DNA of 64,000 nt from Oscillospiraceae bacterium (GTDB lineage Bacteria; Bacillota; Clostridia; Oscillospirales; Oscillospiraceae): positions 1 through 64,000 of the forward strand of contig CACXJE010000001.1 of NCBI GenBank assembly GCA_902767915.1, written 5' to 3'. The position numbers were made by a program, and so were the translations under genes. Positions 48,395-57,761 of the stretch are shown one piece after another (positions within the stretch are counted from its first letter, which is position 1; each line of letters opens with the position of its first letter). The notes under the pieces were generated by a model. The model was given only the letters and a program-made list of their open reading frames with translations. It did no database searches and was not told the origin of the DNA.

Positions 48395-48478
48395 TTGTGG
48401 CTTGTCCTTTACGGTTGACAGCAGCTCACGCAGCCGTCAGCTATACTCCGTCAGCCTTTACTGTATGATAGATGTGAG

Positions 48479-50638
48479 ATGAAGCAGATGAAACAGACTC
48501 CCAAAAAAGTTCCCATGGTCATGCAGCTTGAGGCGCTGGAATGCGGCGCAGCCTGCCTTGCCATGATTCTGGCCTATTACAATAAATGGGTTCCGCTGGA
48601 GCAGATGCGGATAGACTGCGGCGTGAGCCGGGACGGCTCGAAGGCAAAGAATATCCTGCGAGCTGCACGCAGCTACGGACTCACCGCCAACGCCTACCGC
48701 ATGAGCCCCCAGGCCCTGCGGACGAGGGGCGCTTTCCCCTGCATTCTCCATTGGAACATGAACCATTTTGTGGTATTAACCGGATTTCGGGGCAGGTATG
48801 CGTACATCAATGACCCGGCATGCGGCGCGACAAAGGTTCCCAGGGAGGAGTTTGAAAGCTCCTTTACCGGCGTTGTTCTGCTCCTGGAGCCCGGCGAGGG
48901 CTTTATCCCCGGCGGTAAACGGGAGAGCACCGTTGCCTTTGCAAAAAAACGGCTGGCCGGCACCGGCGCAGCAGTTACGTTCGTGGCGCTGACTACCATC
49001 ATCGCCTATCTGTTTGGGATTGCCAACTCCGTCACCGCAAGAATCTTTCTTGACAGGGTGCTGACCGGCGTCAACCGGAACTGGCTGCCCCCCTTCTTAA
49101 TCATTCTGCTGGTGCTTGCGGCATTCCAATTGGTCTCCGCATGGATTCGAGCGGTCTATGCTTACAAGATCAACGGCAAGCTGGCGATTGTCGGCAGCAC
49201 TTCCTTTTTTTGGAAGGTTCTGCATCTTCCGATGGAGTTTTTCAGCCAGCGGCTGACGGGAGATATTCAAATCCGACAGGATCAGAACGCATTTATCGCC
49301 GGTACCCTTGTTGGGGTCTTCGGCCCGCTGATCCTGAACACCGCTGTGATGATCTTGTACCTGGTTTTCATGCTCTCCCAGAGTCTGCTTTTGAGTGCGG
49401 TCGGTCTTGCCGTACTGGCGCTCAATATTGTATTGGCCCGGATGATTGCCAATCGCCGCATCGATATCACACGGCTGCTGCTTCGGGAGCAGGGCAAGCT
49501 GGAGTCTGCTACGGTCACCGGGATCGAGATGATCGAAACAATCCAGTCCAGCGGCTCAGAGCAAGGATATTTTCAGAAATGGGCAGATCACCAGGCCGTG
49601 GTTATCCGACAGGTTGTTCTGGCAGAAAAAACGAACCGGCTCCTGGGCGGCATCCCTGCCTTTTTGACCACGCTTGCCAACTATGCCGTATTGGTGCTGG
49701 GTATCTGGCTCACCATGCAGGGTCGTTTTTCCTTGGGCGGCGTCATGATGTTTCAGGGCTTTTTGTCCGCTTTTCTGTCTCCTGCCATGCAGCTGGTGAA
49801 TGCGGGGCAGGCGCTGCAGGAAATGCGCACCCAGATGGAGCGTGTGGACGACGTGATGGAATACCCGGACGATCCCTCCCTGGAATGCCACGCCGCCCCC
49901 GGTACGTCCACAGACAAGCTGCGGGGCAATGTTACCCTGAAAAATATCACCTTCGGCTATTCCAAGCTGGAGGCGCCGCTGATCTCCGACTTTTCTCTTA
50001 CCCTGAAGTCCGGTCAGCGCGTGGCGCTGGTGGGCGCCTCCGGCTGCGGCAAGTCTACCATCACCAAGCTGATTTCCGGACTCTATCAGCCCTGGAGCGG
50101 TGAAATTCTCTTCGACGGCAGGCCGAGAGCCGCCTATCCCAGGGAGGTCATGGTGGGCTCTTTAGCCGTGGTAGATCAGGATATTATCCTGTTTGAAGAC
50201 ACGGTTGCCAACAACATCAAAATGTGGGACAGCTCGATACAGGACTTTGAAATGATTCTCGCTGCCCGGGATGCACAGCTCCACGACGACATTGTGCGAA
50301 TGCCCGGCGGGTATCAACATAAGCTGACAAACGGAGGAAAAAATCTCTCCGGCGGCCAGCGGCAGCGACTGGAAATTGCTCGCGTATTGGCTCAGGATCC
50401 TACAATAATCATTCTGGACGAAGCCACCTCCGCACTGGATGCGAAGACCGAATTTGATGTCGTGAGCGCCATCCGGGATCGGGGCATTACCTCCATCGTT
50501 GTGGCACATCGCCTCTCTACGGTCCGGGACTGCGATGAAATCATCGTTCTGGATCGCGGAAGGGTTGTCGAGCGCGGGACACATGAGGGACTGATGGCAC
50601 AAAACGGCGTGTATGCCAAGCTTGTCGCCAGCGAATGA
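48479..50638 (+). CDS. C39 peptidase-containing ABC transporter (PCAT), NHLM type
   Basis: 719 residues. The C39 peptidase domain (about 1-145) has catalytic Cys in LEALECGAACLAMI, His in NMNHFVVLTG and Asp in INDPACG. Five to six membrane segments follow, then an ABC ATPase with Walker A GASGCGKST, the LSGGQRQRLEIARVL signature and ILDEATSALD. It cuts GG leaders and exports the released peptide. Both GG peptides in the window (37011, 45219) fit its specificity. The start is uncertain between 48479 and 48488, both with weak ribosome sites. It ends 13 bases before the second ABC gene. No LanM, radical SAM or other maturase accompanies it. Confidence 0.92.
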   Translation: MKQMKQTPKKVPMVMQLEALECGAACLAMILAYYNKWVPLEQMRIDCGVSRDGSKAKNILRAARSYGLTANAYRMSPQALRTRGAFPCILHWNMNHFVVLTGFRGRYAYINDPACGATKVPREEFESSFTGVVLLLEPGEGFIPGGKRESTVAFAKKRLAGTGAAVTFVALTTIIAYLFGIANSVTARIFLDRVLTGVNRNWLPPFLIILLVLAAFQLVSAWIRAVYAYKINGKLAIVGSTSFFWKVLHLPMEFFSQRLTGDIQIRQDQNAFIAGTLVGVFGPLILNTAVMILYLVFMLSQSLLLSAVGLAVLALNIVLARMIANRRIDITRLLLREQGKLESATVTGIEMIETIQSSGSEQGYFQKWADHQAVVIRQVVLAEKTNRLLGGIPAFLTTLANYAVLVLGIWLTMQGRFSLGGVMMFQGFLSAFLSPAMQLVNAGQALQEMRTQMERVDDVMEYPDDPSLECHAAPGTSTDKLRGNVTLKNITFGYSKLEAPLISDFSLTLKSGQRVALVGASGCGKSTITKLISGLYQPWSGEILFDGRPRAAYPREVMVGSLAVVDQDIILFEDTVANNIKMWDSSIQDFEMILAARDAQLHDDIVRMPGGYQHKLTNGGKNLSGGQRQRLEIARVLAQDPTIIILDEATSALDAKTEFDVVSAIRDRGITSIVVAHRLSTVRDCDEIIVLDRGRVVERGTHEGLMAQNGVYAKLVASE

Positions 50639-50651
50639 AGGAGGCGGGCAA

Positions 50652-52829
50652 ATGGGTTGGTTTGAGAATCAAATTGAAGAACGCAGAACGGCCGACCAGC
50701 AGCTTCTGGAGGACTCCTTTGTCAAGGTCGCCGGGGTCGTACTGGGCCAGCGCAGCGCTGAGAAGGTCAGTGACGCGCGGATCGTTACGAAAAATGCCAT
50801 CGACGAAGTTCTGAAGTCTTTTCATTATAAGCCGGTGGAGCCGCCGGAGAGCATTCAGAGCACCAAAGAACGGCTCGATTATTGCATGCGGCACTATGGG
50901 CTCATGCATAGAACAGTGGCGCTCACCGAGGGTTGGTATCGGGATGCCTACGGTCCCATGCTCGGCTATCTTGCCGCCGACGGACTGACCGTCGCTCTGC
51001 TGCCGGATCGCTTCCACGGATATTATTTTACTGACCCTAAGACGAAGGAGAAGGTCAGGCTCAGCTCCAAAACCTCCGGGCTCCTGGATACGGAGGCGAT
51101 CTGCTTCTACCGCCCGCTTCCGCAAAAGAAGCTGGGGATGGATGATCTGCTGCTGTATATGAAGCGCTGTATCTCTCTGTCGGATATGGCTCAGATTATT
51201 GTTGCGACGCTGGCGGTCACTCTGGTGGGCTTGCAGCTTCCCCGGCTGACCCGTGCATTGACCGGCCCGGTCCTGCAAAGCAGATCTGCAAGTGCGCTGA
51301 CCGGTGCGGGCATCTGCCTGCTCTGTGTGCTGCTTGCCTCACAGCTCCTGAATGCAATGAAGGGGCTGATCGTCAAGCGACTGGAGGTCAAAACCAGTCT
51401 GGGCGTCCAGGCGTCCGTGATGATGCGGCTGCTGTCGCTGCCCGCAAGCTTTTTCCGAAACTACAGTCCCGGCGAGCTGAGAAACCGAGCCATGGGCGTG
51501 AGCACCCTCTGCGCGCTGCTGATCGGTATTGTGATGAGCACATGGCTCAGCTCCATTTTTGCGCTGCTCTATCTGCCCCAGATTCTCGGCTTTGCACCGT
51601 CCCTGGCCCTGCCTTCTCTGGCTGCCATTGCGCTGACCGTCATTGTGACTGCCTCCGCCACATTTGCGCAGGAGCGGATCAACCGGAAGCACCTGGAGCA
51701 CACGGCGAAGGAATCAGGATTGCGATACGCGTTGATTGCAGGCGTGCAGAAAATCAAGCTGGCAGGCGCTGAAAAGCGCGTCTTTGCAAAGTGGCTGGAC
51801 ATGTACGCCGAGGGTGCGGAGTTGGTCTATAACCCGCCGACGTTTTTGAAGGTCAGCAGCGTATTCACGCTTGCAATCAGCTTGCTTTCCAACATCATTT
51901 TGTACGGACTTGCTTCCAAAAACGAGATTGCGCCAGCCGAATGGTTCGGCTTCTCCGCTGCCTACGGCACGCTTATGGGCGCATTTACGGCGCTGGCAAA
52001 CACAGCCGCCTCCGCGGCTCAAATTCGCCCGATCCTGGAAAACGCAGAGCCGATCCTTTCAGCGGTGCCGGAAACCGACGAGGGCAGAGAAATTGTGACC
52101 GCCCTCTCCGGCCGCATAGAGCTTGATCATGTGTCCTTCCGCTACAGCCAAAACACACCTTACATTCTGAAGGATCTCTCCTTGAAGATTCATCCCGGCG
52201 ACTATGTGGCCATTGTGGGGAAAACCGGCTGCGGCAAGTCCACCCTGATCCGCCTGCTGCTGGGCTTTGAGACGCCGGAAAGCGGTGCGGTATATTACGA
52301 CGGAAAGGATCTCAGAAATCTGGATCCCGCCTCCTTACGAAAACACATCGGCACAGTAATGCAGGATGCCGGTCTCTTCCAGGGTAATATTTACTCCAAT
52401 ATCGTAATCTCCGCCCCGGAACTCGGGATAGCGGATGCGTGGGAGGCTGCGGAGCTTGCCGGAATTGCCGAAGACATCCGCGCCTTCCCCATGGGCATGC
52501 ACACCCATGTTTCCGAGGGACAGGGCGGCATCTCCGGCGGGCAGAAGCAGAGAATTCTGATTGCCCGGGCGATCGCCGCGAGGCCGAAGGTGCTCATCTT
52601 CGACGAGGCAACCTCGGCGCTGGACAACAAAACACAGTCGCATATCTCGAATGCCCTGGACACGATGGATTGCACACGCATCGTGATTGCCCACCGGCTT
52701 TCCACGATCAAGAATTGCAGCCGCATACTTGTGATGGACGACGGTCGGATCATCGAAAGCGGATCCTATGAGGAGCTGATGGCTCATAACGGATTCTTTG
52801 CGGAGCTGGTGGCGCGGCAGGAGACATGA
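50652..52829 (+). CDS. NHLM-type ABC transporter, second ATP-binding subunit
   Basis: 725 residues (TIGR03797-like). Instead of a peptidase it has an N-terminal region of about 180 residues without membrane segments (ERRTADQQLLEDSF and later AADGLTVALLPDR), as in NHLM partner subunits. A transmembrane domain and an ABC ATPase follow, with Walker A GKTGCGKST, signature ISGGQKQRILIARAI and FDEATSALD. It likely pairs with the C39 protein as a heterodimeric exporter. Start 50652 has GGAGG upstream. The in-frame ATG at 50613 overlaps the preceding gene and lacks one. It is the last gene of the exporter operon. Confidence 0.88.
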   Translation: MGWFENQIEERRTADQQLLEDSFVKVAGVVLGQRSAEKVSDARIVTKNAIDEVLKSFHYKPVEPPESIQSTKERLDYCMRHYGLMHRTVALTEGWYRDAYGPMLGYLAADGLTVALLPDRFHGYYFTDPKTKEKVRLSSKTSGLLDTEAICFYRPLPQKKLGMDDLLLYMKRCISLSDMAQIIVATLAVTLVGLQLPRLTRALTGPVLQSRSASALTGAGICLLCVLLASQLLNAMKGLIVKRLEVKTSLGVQASVMMRLLSLPASFFRNYSPGELRNRAMGVSTLCALLIGIVMSTWLSSIFALLYLPQILGFAPSLALPSLAAIALTVIVTASATFAQERINRKHLEHTAKESGLRYALIAGVQKIKLAGAEKRVFAKWLDMYAEGAELVYNPPTFLKVSSVFTLAISLLSNIILYGLASKNEIAPAEWFGFSAAYGTLMGAFTALANTAASAAQIRPILENAEPILSAVPETDEGREIVTALSGRIELDHVSFRYSQNTPYILKDLSLKIHPGDYVAIVGKTGCGKSTLIRLLLGFETPESGAVYYDGKDLRNLDPASLRKHIGTVMQDAGLFQGNIYSNIVISAPELGIADAWEAAELAGIAEDIRAFPMGMHTHVSEGQGGISGGQKQRILIARAIAARPKVLIFDEATSALDNKTQSHISNALDTMDCTRIVIAHRLSTIKNCSRILVMDDGRIIESGSYEELMAHNGFFAELVARQET

Positions 52830-52869
52830 GACCGCCGCCAGCAGTTCCCGCAGCCTTCTGTTTTCTCCC

Positions 52870-52911
52870 ATGTACGCCCCCGCCAGACCGGCGGGGGCGT
52901 ACATCTTTTTT
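52870..52911 (+). terminator. Terminator of the peptide exporter operon
   Basis: A perfect 15-bp stem (ATGTACGCCCCCGCC with its complement at 52890-52904), a 5-nt loop and a T-run, 40 bases after the stop. Confidence 0.95.
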
Positions 52912-53009
52912 GTCCGACCGCCGCACAGAGGAAGGTCTCCGCCAATGTGCTGCATCCAGGCTTGCCCCTGCCTGTCTCGCTTAACGGGCATTCGCGGCTC
53001 AAAATACAT

Positions 53010-53055
53010 TGCAACAATTTCCGGGATTGATTCGTATTATAATCAGACGCGTCTG
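53010..53055 (+). promoter_or_regulatory. ECF-type promoter and palindrome before the sigma factor gene
   Basis: TGCAAC (53010-53015), 17 nt, CGTA (53033-53036) resembles the sigma-W class of ECF promoters (TGAAAC, 16, CGTA) and suggests autoregulation. A TATAAT at 53038-53043 without a matching -35, and the palindrome CAGACGCGTCTG at 53044-53055, follow directly. Confidence 0.5.
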
Positions 53056-53090
53056 ACAACAGCTTTTATCCGTAAAGGAGGTGGGACCGA

Positions 53091-53558
53091 ATGGATCCCG
53101 ACACCATAACGCAGATCTATGAGGCAAACTATCGTCTGGTCTGGAATCTCTGCTACACCTTTTTGCGGAATGTGCAGGATGTGGAGGACGCGGTGCAGGA
53201 CACCTTCCTGCGGCTCATCCAAAGCAGGCGGGATTTCCCAACGGACGAGGCTGTCCGGGCCTGGCTGATCGTGACGGCCAGAAACGTCTGCAGGGACGAG
53301 CTGAAGCGGTCCAGGCGCAGCAACCTTCCCCTGGAGGACGCGGACGGCAGGGCTGCACCGATCCCGGAGCCGGACGAGACCCTCTCCGCCGTGCGAAGCC
53401 TGCCGGACAAATACAAGGCTCCCATCTATCTGTTTTACTATGAAGGCTTATCCACCGCTGAGATCAGCCGCCTGCTCTCCCGGCGGGAGAGCACCGTCCG
53501 CAGCGACCTGCGGCGGGGACGGCTGCTGCTCAGGCAAATGCTGGAAAGGAGCACATGA
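53091..53558 (+). CDS. ECF-family RNA polymerase sigma factor
   Basis: 155 residues with only region 2 (about 10-75, including VQDVEDAVQDTFLRLIQS for -10 recognition and core binding) and region 4 (about 100-150, YYEGLSTAEISRLLSRRES for the -35). This is the two-domain ECF layout. AAAGGAGGTGG precedes the ATG. Its last four bases overlap the start of the next gene (ATGA), typical for a sigma/anti-sigma pair. An ECF-like promoter upstream suggests it controls itself. The stress signal is unknown. Confidence 0.92.
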   Translation: MDPDTITQIYEANYRLVWNLCYTFLRNVQDVEDAVQDTFLRLIQSRRDFPTDEAVRAWLIVTARNVCRDELKRSRRSNLPLEDADGRAAPIPEPDETLSAVRSLPDKYKAPIYLFYYEGLSTAEISRLLSRRESTVRSDLRRGRLLLRQMLERST

Positions 53559-54679
53559 TGAAAGATTCTGAATTGATCGCCGCCTATGACCGGATCGCCC
53601 CGGATCCGGCCTGCAAGCAGCGGATGCTGGAAAACATTCTGAACAGCCGGCCGCTTGAAGCGCCGAAGGCAGAGCGCAGAAGACTGCGGGGCGTTCTGCT
53701 GGCGGCGGCCTGCATTGCAGCCGTGGCAGCCCTGGCTGTGGGCGGTTATGCAGCCTATGAAAAATGGACGCTGCCGGAGCCCAAGGTCTATGAGGTTCCC
53801 AGCAACGGCGGCGTTTATGAAATCCACGAAACCGCCGTCTACACAGATCCCGCGAGACTGGAAATGGAGATTCCGCCCGCGCAGACGGAGGAACCGGGAA
53901 AGTCCGGCGGCTTGACCGACGCAGACTTCATCCGGCAGGGCTTGGCCCTGCTGCGGCAGGTGGGCGTCATGGACGCAACACCGGAGCAGTTAACCGTGGT
54001 CCGGCAGGAAAACCTCTACTGGGGCCGGGAGGAGGCCGAGATCCTGTTCGATCAGGGAGACATCCGTACCTCGGTGAAATTCAACGCGGAAACCGGCAAA
54101 TTCCTGGGCTTGTCCGGCATCGACTGGCAGCTGGAGGGCAGCGCTGCCTGCGCGAGCCACGCCGAGGCGGACGCGCTGGCACGGCAGTATTACGAAGCCC
54201 TGCCCGTAGAACAGGGCTATCAGCTGATCGACTGCGAGGAATACGACGCCCAGTATTGGAGCTATGACTTCTGCCGGGAGGTGGAGCCCGGCGTATTCAA
54301 CCAGTACGAAATGGTCCGCATCTCCATCAATCCGGTATCCGGGCGGCTCACAGGCTGCGTGGTGTTCTACGTGCCCTTGCTGGACGACCACGAGCCCGGA
54401 CAGGAGCGAATCTCCCGGGAGGAAGCCGAGCAAATCGCCAGAGGCTGCCCGTACGTGGACCTGGAGGGCTATACTCTGTGTTCCGCAGAGATCGGGATCG
54501 GGATTCCCAACTGGAACTTCACCGAATACGGAAGCGGCCCCAATCACCGGGCCAGCGACGTGTCCCGCTGGGCCTGGACGCTGATTTTTGAACGTCCGAA
54601 CAGCGAGTTTACCGATCAGGTCCAGATTCTGATTGACTGCTACACCGGGGAGATCCTGGGCGGAGACGTCGCAAAATAA
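53555..54679 (+). CDS. Probable membrane-anchored anti-sigma factor with PepSY/YcdB-like exterior
   Basis: 374 residues. A cytosolic N-terminus of about 45 residues (MMKDSELIAAYDRIAPDP) precedes one membrane segment (LLAAACIAAVAALAVGGYAAY). About 300 outside residues contain two regions with the YcdB/PepSY-like pattern (VKFNAETGKFLGL; VRISINPVSGRLTG; LIDCYTGEILGG). Translational overlap with the ECF gene and the single-pass layout indicate an anti-sigma or sigma-controlling role. The short N-terminus lacks a clear zinc (ZAS) motif, so this is by context. The exterior domain may sense wall or proteolytic stress. Confidence 0.75.
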   Translation: MMKDSELIAAYDRIAPDPACKQRMLENILNSRPLEAPKAERRRLRGVLLAAACIAAVAALAVGGYAAYEKWTLPEPKVYEVPSNGGVYEIHETAVYTDPARLEMEIPPAQTEEPGKSGGLTDADFIRQGLALLRQVGVMDATPEQLTVVRQENLYWGREEAEILFDQGDIRTSVKFNAETGKFLGLSGIDWQLEGSAACASHAEADALARQYYEALPVEQGYQLIDCEEYDAQYWSYDFCREVEPGVFNQYEMVRISINPVSGRLTGCVVFYVPLLDDHEPGQERISREEAEQIARGCPYVDLEGYTLCSAEIGIGIPNWNFTEYGSGPNHRASDVSRWAWTLIFERPNSEFTDQVQILIDCYTGEILGGDVAK

Positions 54680-54695
54680 CGAACAGAACGGAAAA

Positions 54696-54729
54696 GTGCC
54701 GGGACAGAGAAAACGCTCCGTCCCGGCAC
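54696..54729. terminator. Bidirectional terminator between the sigma operon and recR
   Basis: GTGCCGGGAC pairs with GTCCCGGCAC, with an inner GAG/CTC. On the minus strand it is followed by TTTTCC, and on the plus strand by AATTTCATT. It separates convergent genes. Confidence 0.8.
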
Positions 54730-54739
54730 AATTTCATTC

Positions 54740-55342
54740 TCACATTTCTCGTCTGCCCTCCAGGGCGCGCAGAAGGGTCACCTCGTCGGCGTATTCCAGC
54801 TGGCTGCCCACGGGGATGCCGTAGGCCAGCCGGGTCACCTTGACCTCCATGGGCCGCAGCAGACGGGACAGATACATGGCGGTGGCCTCCCCTTCCGTAT
54901 CGGGGTTGGTGGCCATGATGACCTCCCGTACCGTTCCCTCCGCCACCCGGTTCAGCAGCTCCCGGATCCGGATATCGTCCGGGCCCACATGATTCAGCGG
55001 AGAAATCACCCCGTGGAGCACATGATAGACCCCATTGAACTCCCGGGCCCGCTCCAGGGCAATCACGTCCCTGGGCTCCGCCACCACGCAGATCACGCTG
55101 TGATCCCGGCGCTCGTCGGCGCAGATGGCGCACTGGTCGGCGTCCGTCAGATTCTGACAGATGGGACAGGTGTGAACCGTCTGCTTGGCCTGGACAATGG
55201 CGTCGGCAAAGGCCTTTGCCTCCTCGTCCGGCAGGCTCAGCACATAAAAGGCCAGCCGCTGGGCCGTCTTTCCGCCGATACCGGGGAGCTTGGCGAATTC
55301 CTCGGTCAGCCGCTCCAGGGCTGTGGGAAAATACCGCTGCAT
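54740..55342 (-). CDS. recR: Recombination mediator RecR
   Basis: 200 residues, full length. Helix-hairpin-helix [15 protein letters not shown], the zinc site [16 protein letters not shown], and the Toprim domain ([26 protein letters not shown]). The C-terminal Walker-like segment is [15 protein letters not shown]. It loads RecA with RecF/RecO during gap repair. Its ATG overlaps the ybaB stop by one base (TGATG), so translation is coupled. It is the last gene of dnaX-ybaB-recR. Confidence 0.97.
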   Translation of the reverse strand: MQRYFPTALERLTEEFAKLPGIGGKTAQRLAFYVLSLPDEEAKAFADAIVQAKQTVHTCPICQNLTDADQCAICADERRDHSVICVVAEPRDVIALERAREFNGVYHVLHGVISPLNHVGPDDIRIRELLNRVAEGTVREVIMATNPDTEGEATAMYLSRLLRPMEVKVTRLAYGIPVGSQLEYADEVTLLRALEGRREM

Positions 55343-55695
55343 CAGAACAGACCTCCCAGGCCGCCCAGGTTCAGGCCGCTGGTGAGCTTGCTCATGTTGG
55401 AGTTCATCTCCGCCTCGGCCTTCCGCATGGCCTCATTGACCGCGGCAACCACCATATCCTGCAGCATTTCCACGTCGTCCGGGTCCACAGCTTCGGGATT
55501 GATCTCCACTGCCAGGACGGTATGCTGGCCGTTGACCTTGGCCGTCACCATGCCGCCGCCGACGGTGGCCTCGTACTCCTTGGTCTCCAGTTCCTCCTGC
55601 ATCCGCTGCATTTCCTGCTGCATCTTCTGGGCCTGCTTGATCATGTTCATATTGACGCCGCCCATGGGCGCGCCTCTGTATCCGCCTTTTGCCAT
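55342..55695 (-). CDS. ybaB: YbaB/EbfC-family nucleoid-associated protein
   Basis: 117 residues. An N-terminal Gly-rich start, the helix [19 protein letters not shown], and the central strand pair [17 protein letters not shown] match the family. The long helix ends in a Gly-rich tail ([10 protein letters not shown]). Forms a dimer that binds DNA without much sequence preference. AGGAGG precedes ATG 55695. It stands between dnaX and recR, the conserved order in bacteria. Confidence 0.95.
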   Translation of the reverse strand: MAKGGYRGAPMGGVNMNMIKQAQKMQQEMQRMQEELETKEYEATVGGGMVTAKVNGQHTVLAVEINPEAVDPDDVEMLQDMVVAAVNEAMRKAEAEMNSNMSKLTSGLNLGGLGGLF

Positions 55696-55764
55696 GTTGT
55701 ATTCCTCCTTGTATGATTCTGTTTTGTATCTGTGGCGCACACTGTGCGCCGATGCGGTTGGGGG

Positions 55765-57375
55765 TTATGATTCCTGAATATGGACAATGTCCGGATGGGC
55801 CCTGCCCATCTTCAGCAGCTGCTCCATGGGATCATCCTTCCGGGGGTCGTTGCTGCCCTTCAGGCAGATTCGGACCCGGATCGGCCGCTGCAAAAGCACG
55901 GAGGCCTTCTGGGACAGCACCTGCTTTGTCTTTTCATCGTCCACAGCATTCTTTACGAACACGGTAGACGCAACGATTTCCAGCAAATCTCCCCGCAGCC
56001 TGGGCTCCAGCATGCCGTTGGGGCCGGTGGTAAAGAAGCCGCCGGCTGAACCGGACAGCTCCGGCTTCACCCTCACAACCAGATCGGACCAGAAGCTCCC
56101 GGGGAGCTCCTCCCCGCTTTGGGTCTGGGCAGGGGCTTCGGACGGTTCCGGCAGGGGCTCGGATTTTGCCTCCTCCGGAGGCTCCTCCGGCAGCGGCGCC
56201 CGTACCTGTGGCGCAGCCGCGGCAAAGCTGCCGGCTGCCCAGGCCTCCTCGATCCGGTTCAGGCGGGCATTCAGAGAGGCGGGATCCAGATTCATGCCGG
56301 GATCGCACATCTGCATCAGGCAGAGCTCCACGTCGATCCGGCGGTTGGCGCTCTTTTGAAAGCCCGCCGCAGTCTCCTGCAGCAGCCGGACGTCCCGCAG
56401 CAGCTCTCCCGCGCTGAACAGGGGCAATAGCCTGCGCATCTCTTCGTCGCTGCAAATGCCGGTCAAGAGGCCGGTGCCGCCGGGCGCGGTCTTTTGAATC
56501 AAAAGGTCCCGACAGAGGGAGATCAGCTCGTCCACCAGGGCGGAGAGATCCTTTCCCTCGGCGTATTGGTCCGCCAGCAGCGACAGGCAGGCTTTGGTAT
56601 CCTTCTTCGCCGCGGCCTGCAGCAGCTCCGAGGCCTTTTTTGCCCCGGCAATGCCCAGGCAGCCATAGACTGCCTCAACGGTCAGAGGGCCGTTCACCGC
56701 GGAGGCACACTGGTCCAGCAGGCTCAAGCCGTCCCGCAGGGCCCCGTCCGCCAGGCGGCCCAACAGCTTCGCCGCGTCCGGTTCAATCTCAATGCCCTCT
56801 TCATAGGCCACGTAATTGATCCGGGCCGTCACATCCTCCGGGGTGATCCGCCGGAAGGAGAACCGCTGGCATCTGGACAGGATCGTGGCAGGAACCTTGT
56901 GGAGCTCCGTGGTGGCCAGGATGAACATCAAATGCGGAGGCGGCTCCTCGATAATCTTCAGCAGGGCGTTAAAGGCCGACATGGAGAGCATGTGAACCTC
57001 GTCGATGATATAGACCCGCTTTTTGACCTCTGTGGGGGTATAGATGGCGTCGTCCCGCAGGCTGCGGACGTTGTCCACGCCGTTGTTGGAGGCCGCGTCG
57101 ATCTCCAGCACGTCCATGCAGCTTCCGCTGTCAATGCTCCTGCAAGCCGCGCAGCAGTTGCAGGGGTTGCCGTCGATGGGATTCAGACAGTTGACCGCCT
57201 TGGCCAGGATCTTGGAGCAGGTGGTCTTGCCGGTGCCACGGGAGCCGGTGAAAAGATAGGCGTGGCTGAGCTTCCCGGTGACCAGCTGGGATTTCAGCAC
57301 CTGGGTGATGCTCTGCTGCCCCACCACGTCGTCAAAGGTCTGGGGACGATATTTCCGATATAAAGCCTGGTACAT
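55765..57375 (-). CDS. dnaX: DNA polymerase III gamma/tau subunit
   Basis: 536 residues. MYQALYRKYRPQTFDDVVGQ is the usual N-terminus. Walker A is GSRGTGKTT, the zinc module lies around CNCCAACRS, and Walker B is IIDEVHMLS, followed by sensor 1 LATTELHKVPATILSRCQRF. The C-terminal third is Pro/Glu-rich, then a tau-like domain. Acts as clamp-loader motor and links polymerase to helicase. ATG 57375 has GGAGGG at good spacing. A GTG at 57384 would sit too close to it. The gene lies downstream of the SRP RNA. Confidence 0.96.
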   Translation of the reverse strand: MYQALYRKYRPQTFDDVVGQQSITQVLKSQLVTGKLSHAYLFTGSRGTGKTTCSKILAKAVNCLNPIDGNPCNCCAACRSIDSGSCMDVLEIDAASNNGVDNVRSLRDDAIYTPTEVKKRVYIIDEVHMLSMSAFNALLKIIEEPPPHLMFILATTELHKVPATILSRCQRFSFRRITPEDVTARINYVAYEEGIEIEPDAAKLLGRLADGALRDGLSLLDQCASAVNGPLTVEAVYGCLGIAGAKKASELLQAAAKKDTKACLSLLADQYAEGKDLSALVDELISLCRDLLIQKTAPGGTGLLTGICSDEEMRRLLPLFSAGELLRDVRLLQETAAGFQKSANRRIDVELCLMQMCDPGMNLDPASLNARLNRIEEAWAAGSFAAAAPQVRAPLPEEPPEEAKSEPLPEPSEAPAQTQSGEELPGSFWSDLVVRVKPELSGSAGGFFTTGPNGMLEPRLRGDLLEIVASTVFVKNAVDDEKTKQVLSQKASVLLQRPIRVRICLKGSNDPRKDDPMEQLLKMGRAHPDIVHIQES

Positions 57376-57391
57376 CTTTCCCACCCTCCAG

Positions 57392-57468
57392 GCACAGGGG
57401 ACGGTCCTCTGTGCACGGTTGCTTCACTGCGCGGCGCGACTGTATGCACAGAGAACCGTCCCCTGTGC
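57392..57468. repeat. 24-bp inverted repeat between SRP RNA and dnaX
   Basis: GCACAGGGGACGGTCCTCTG plus TGCA (57392-57415) and its complement with one mismatch (57445-57468) flank a 29-nt loop. The core GGGGACGGTTCTCTGTGC is a palindromic motif that I recall as common in Clostridia and related to REP/IS200-type elements. No transposase is present. It could also form a hairpin in the dnaX leader. Confidence 0.8.
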
Positions 57469-57484
57469 ACACTTACCGGCCCAT

Positions 57485-57761
57485 GACAAGATCGCACACC
57501 TACATTTGAACCTGCGTTATCTCCGTTTCCCGGACAGCCAGCTCAGAAACGGCTGACCTGCGGCACACGAAACTTGCCGCTTAATGCTGCTCGGTTCCCC
57601 GCCTGACATGGTTCACGGGGTTCCGTTGCGCAGGACCGATCCCTCAACACCGCTTATCCGGACAGCAAGACAACGCAAGCCCGGGTGTAGGAATTCACTC
57701 CTGCTGTAGCGGATTGCAGGTAACAGGGCACCGCTATCTCCCCGGCTAGTGCGACCTTGTC
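57485..57761 (-). ncRNA. ffs: Signal recognition particle RNA, large Gram-positive type
   Basis: About 277 nt. The 5' end GACAAGGTCGCAC pairs with the 3' end GTGCGATCTTGTC. An Alu-type domain follows the 5' end (GGGGAGATAGCGG, then CCTGCAATCCGCTA). The conserved Ffh-binding hairpin (domain IV) reads GTCAGG...GGAA...GAGCAGC at 57586-57606 and is followed by ATTAAGC. The location between acpP and dnaX matches the Bacillus subtilis arrangement of SRP RNA near dnaX. The exact ends are from base-pairing, not experiment. Confidence 0.92.

Noticed and set aside
48414..48447. Promoter TTGACA...TATACT between the fusion protein and the C39 exporter
   Set aside because: The spacer is 21 nt, too long for sigma-A; the genes are more simply one operon.
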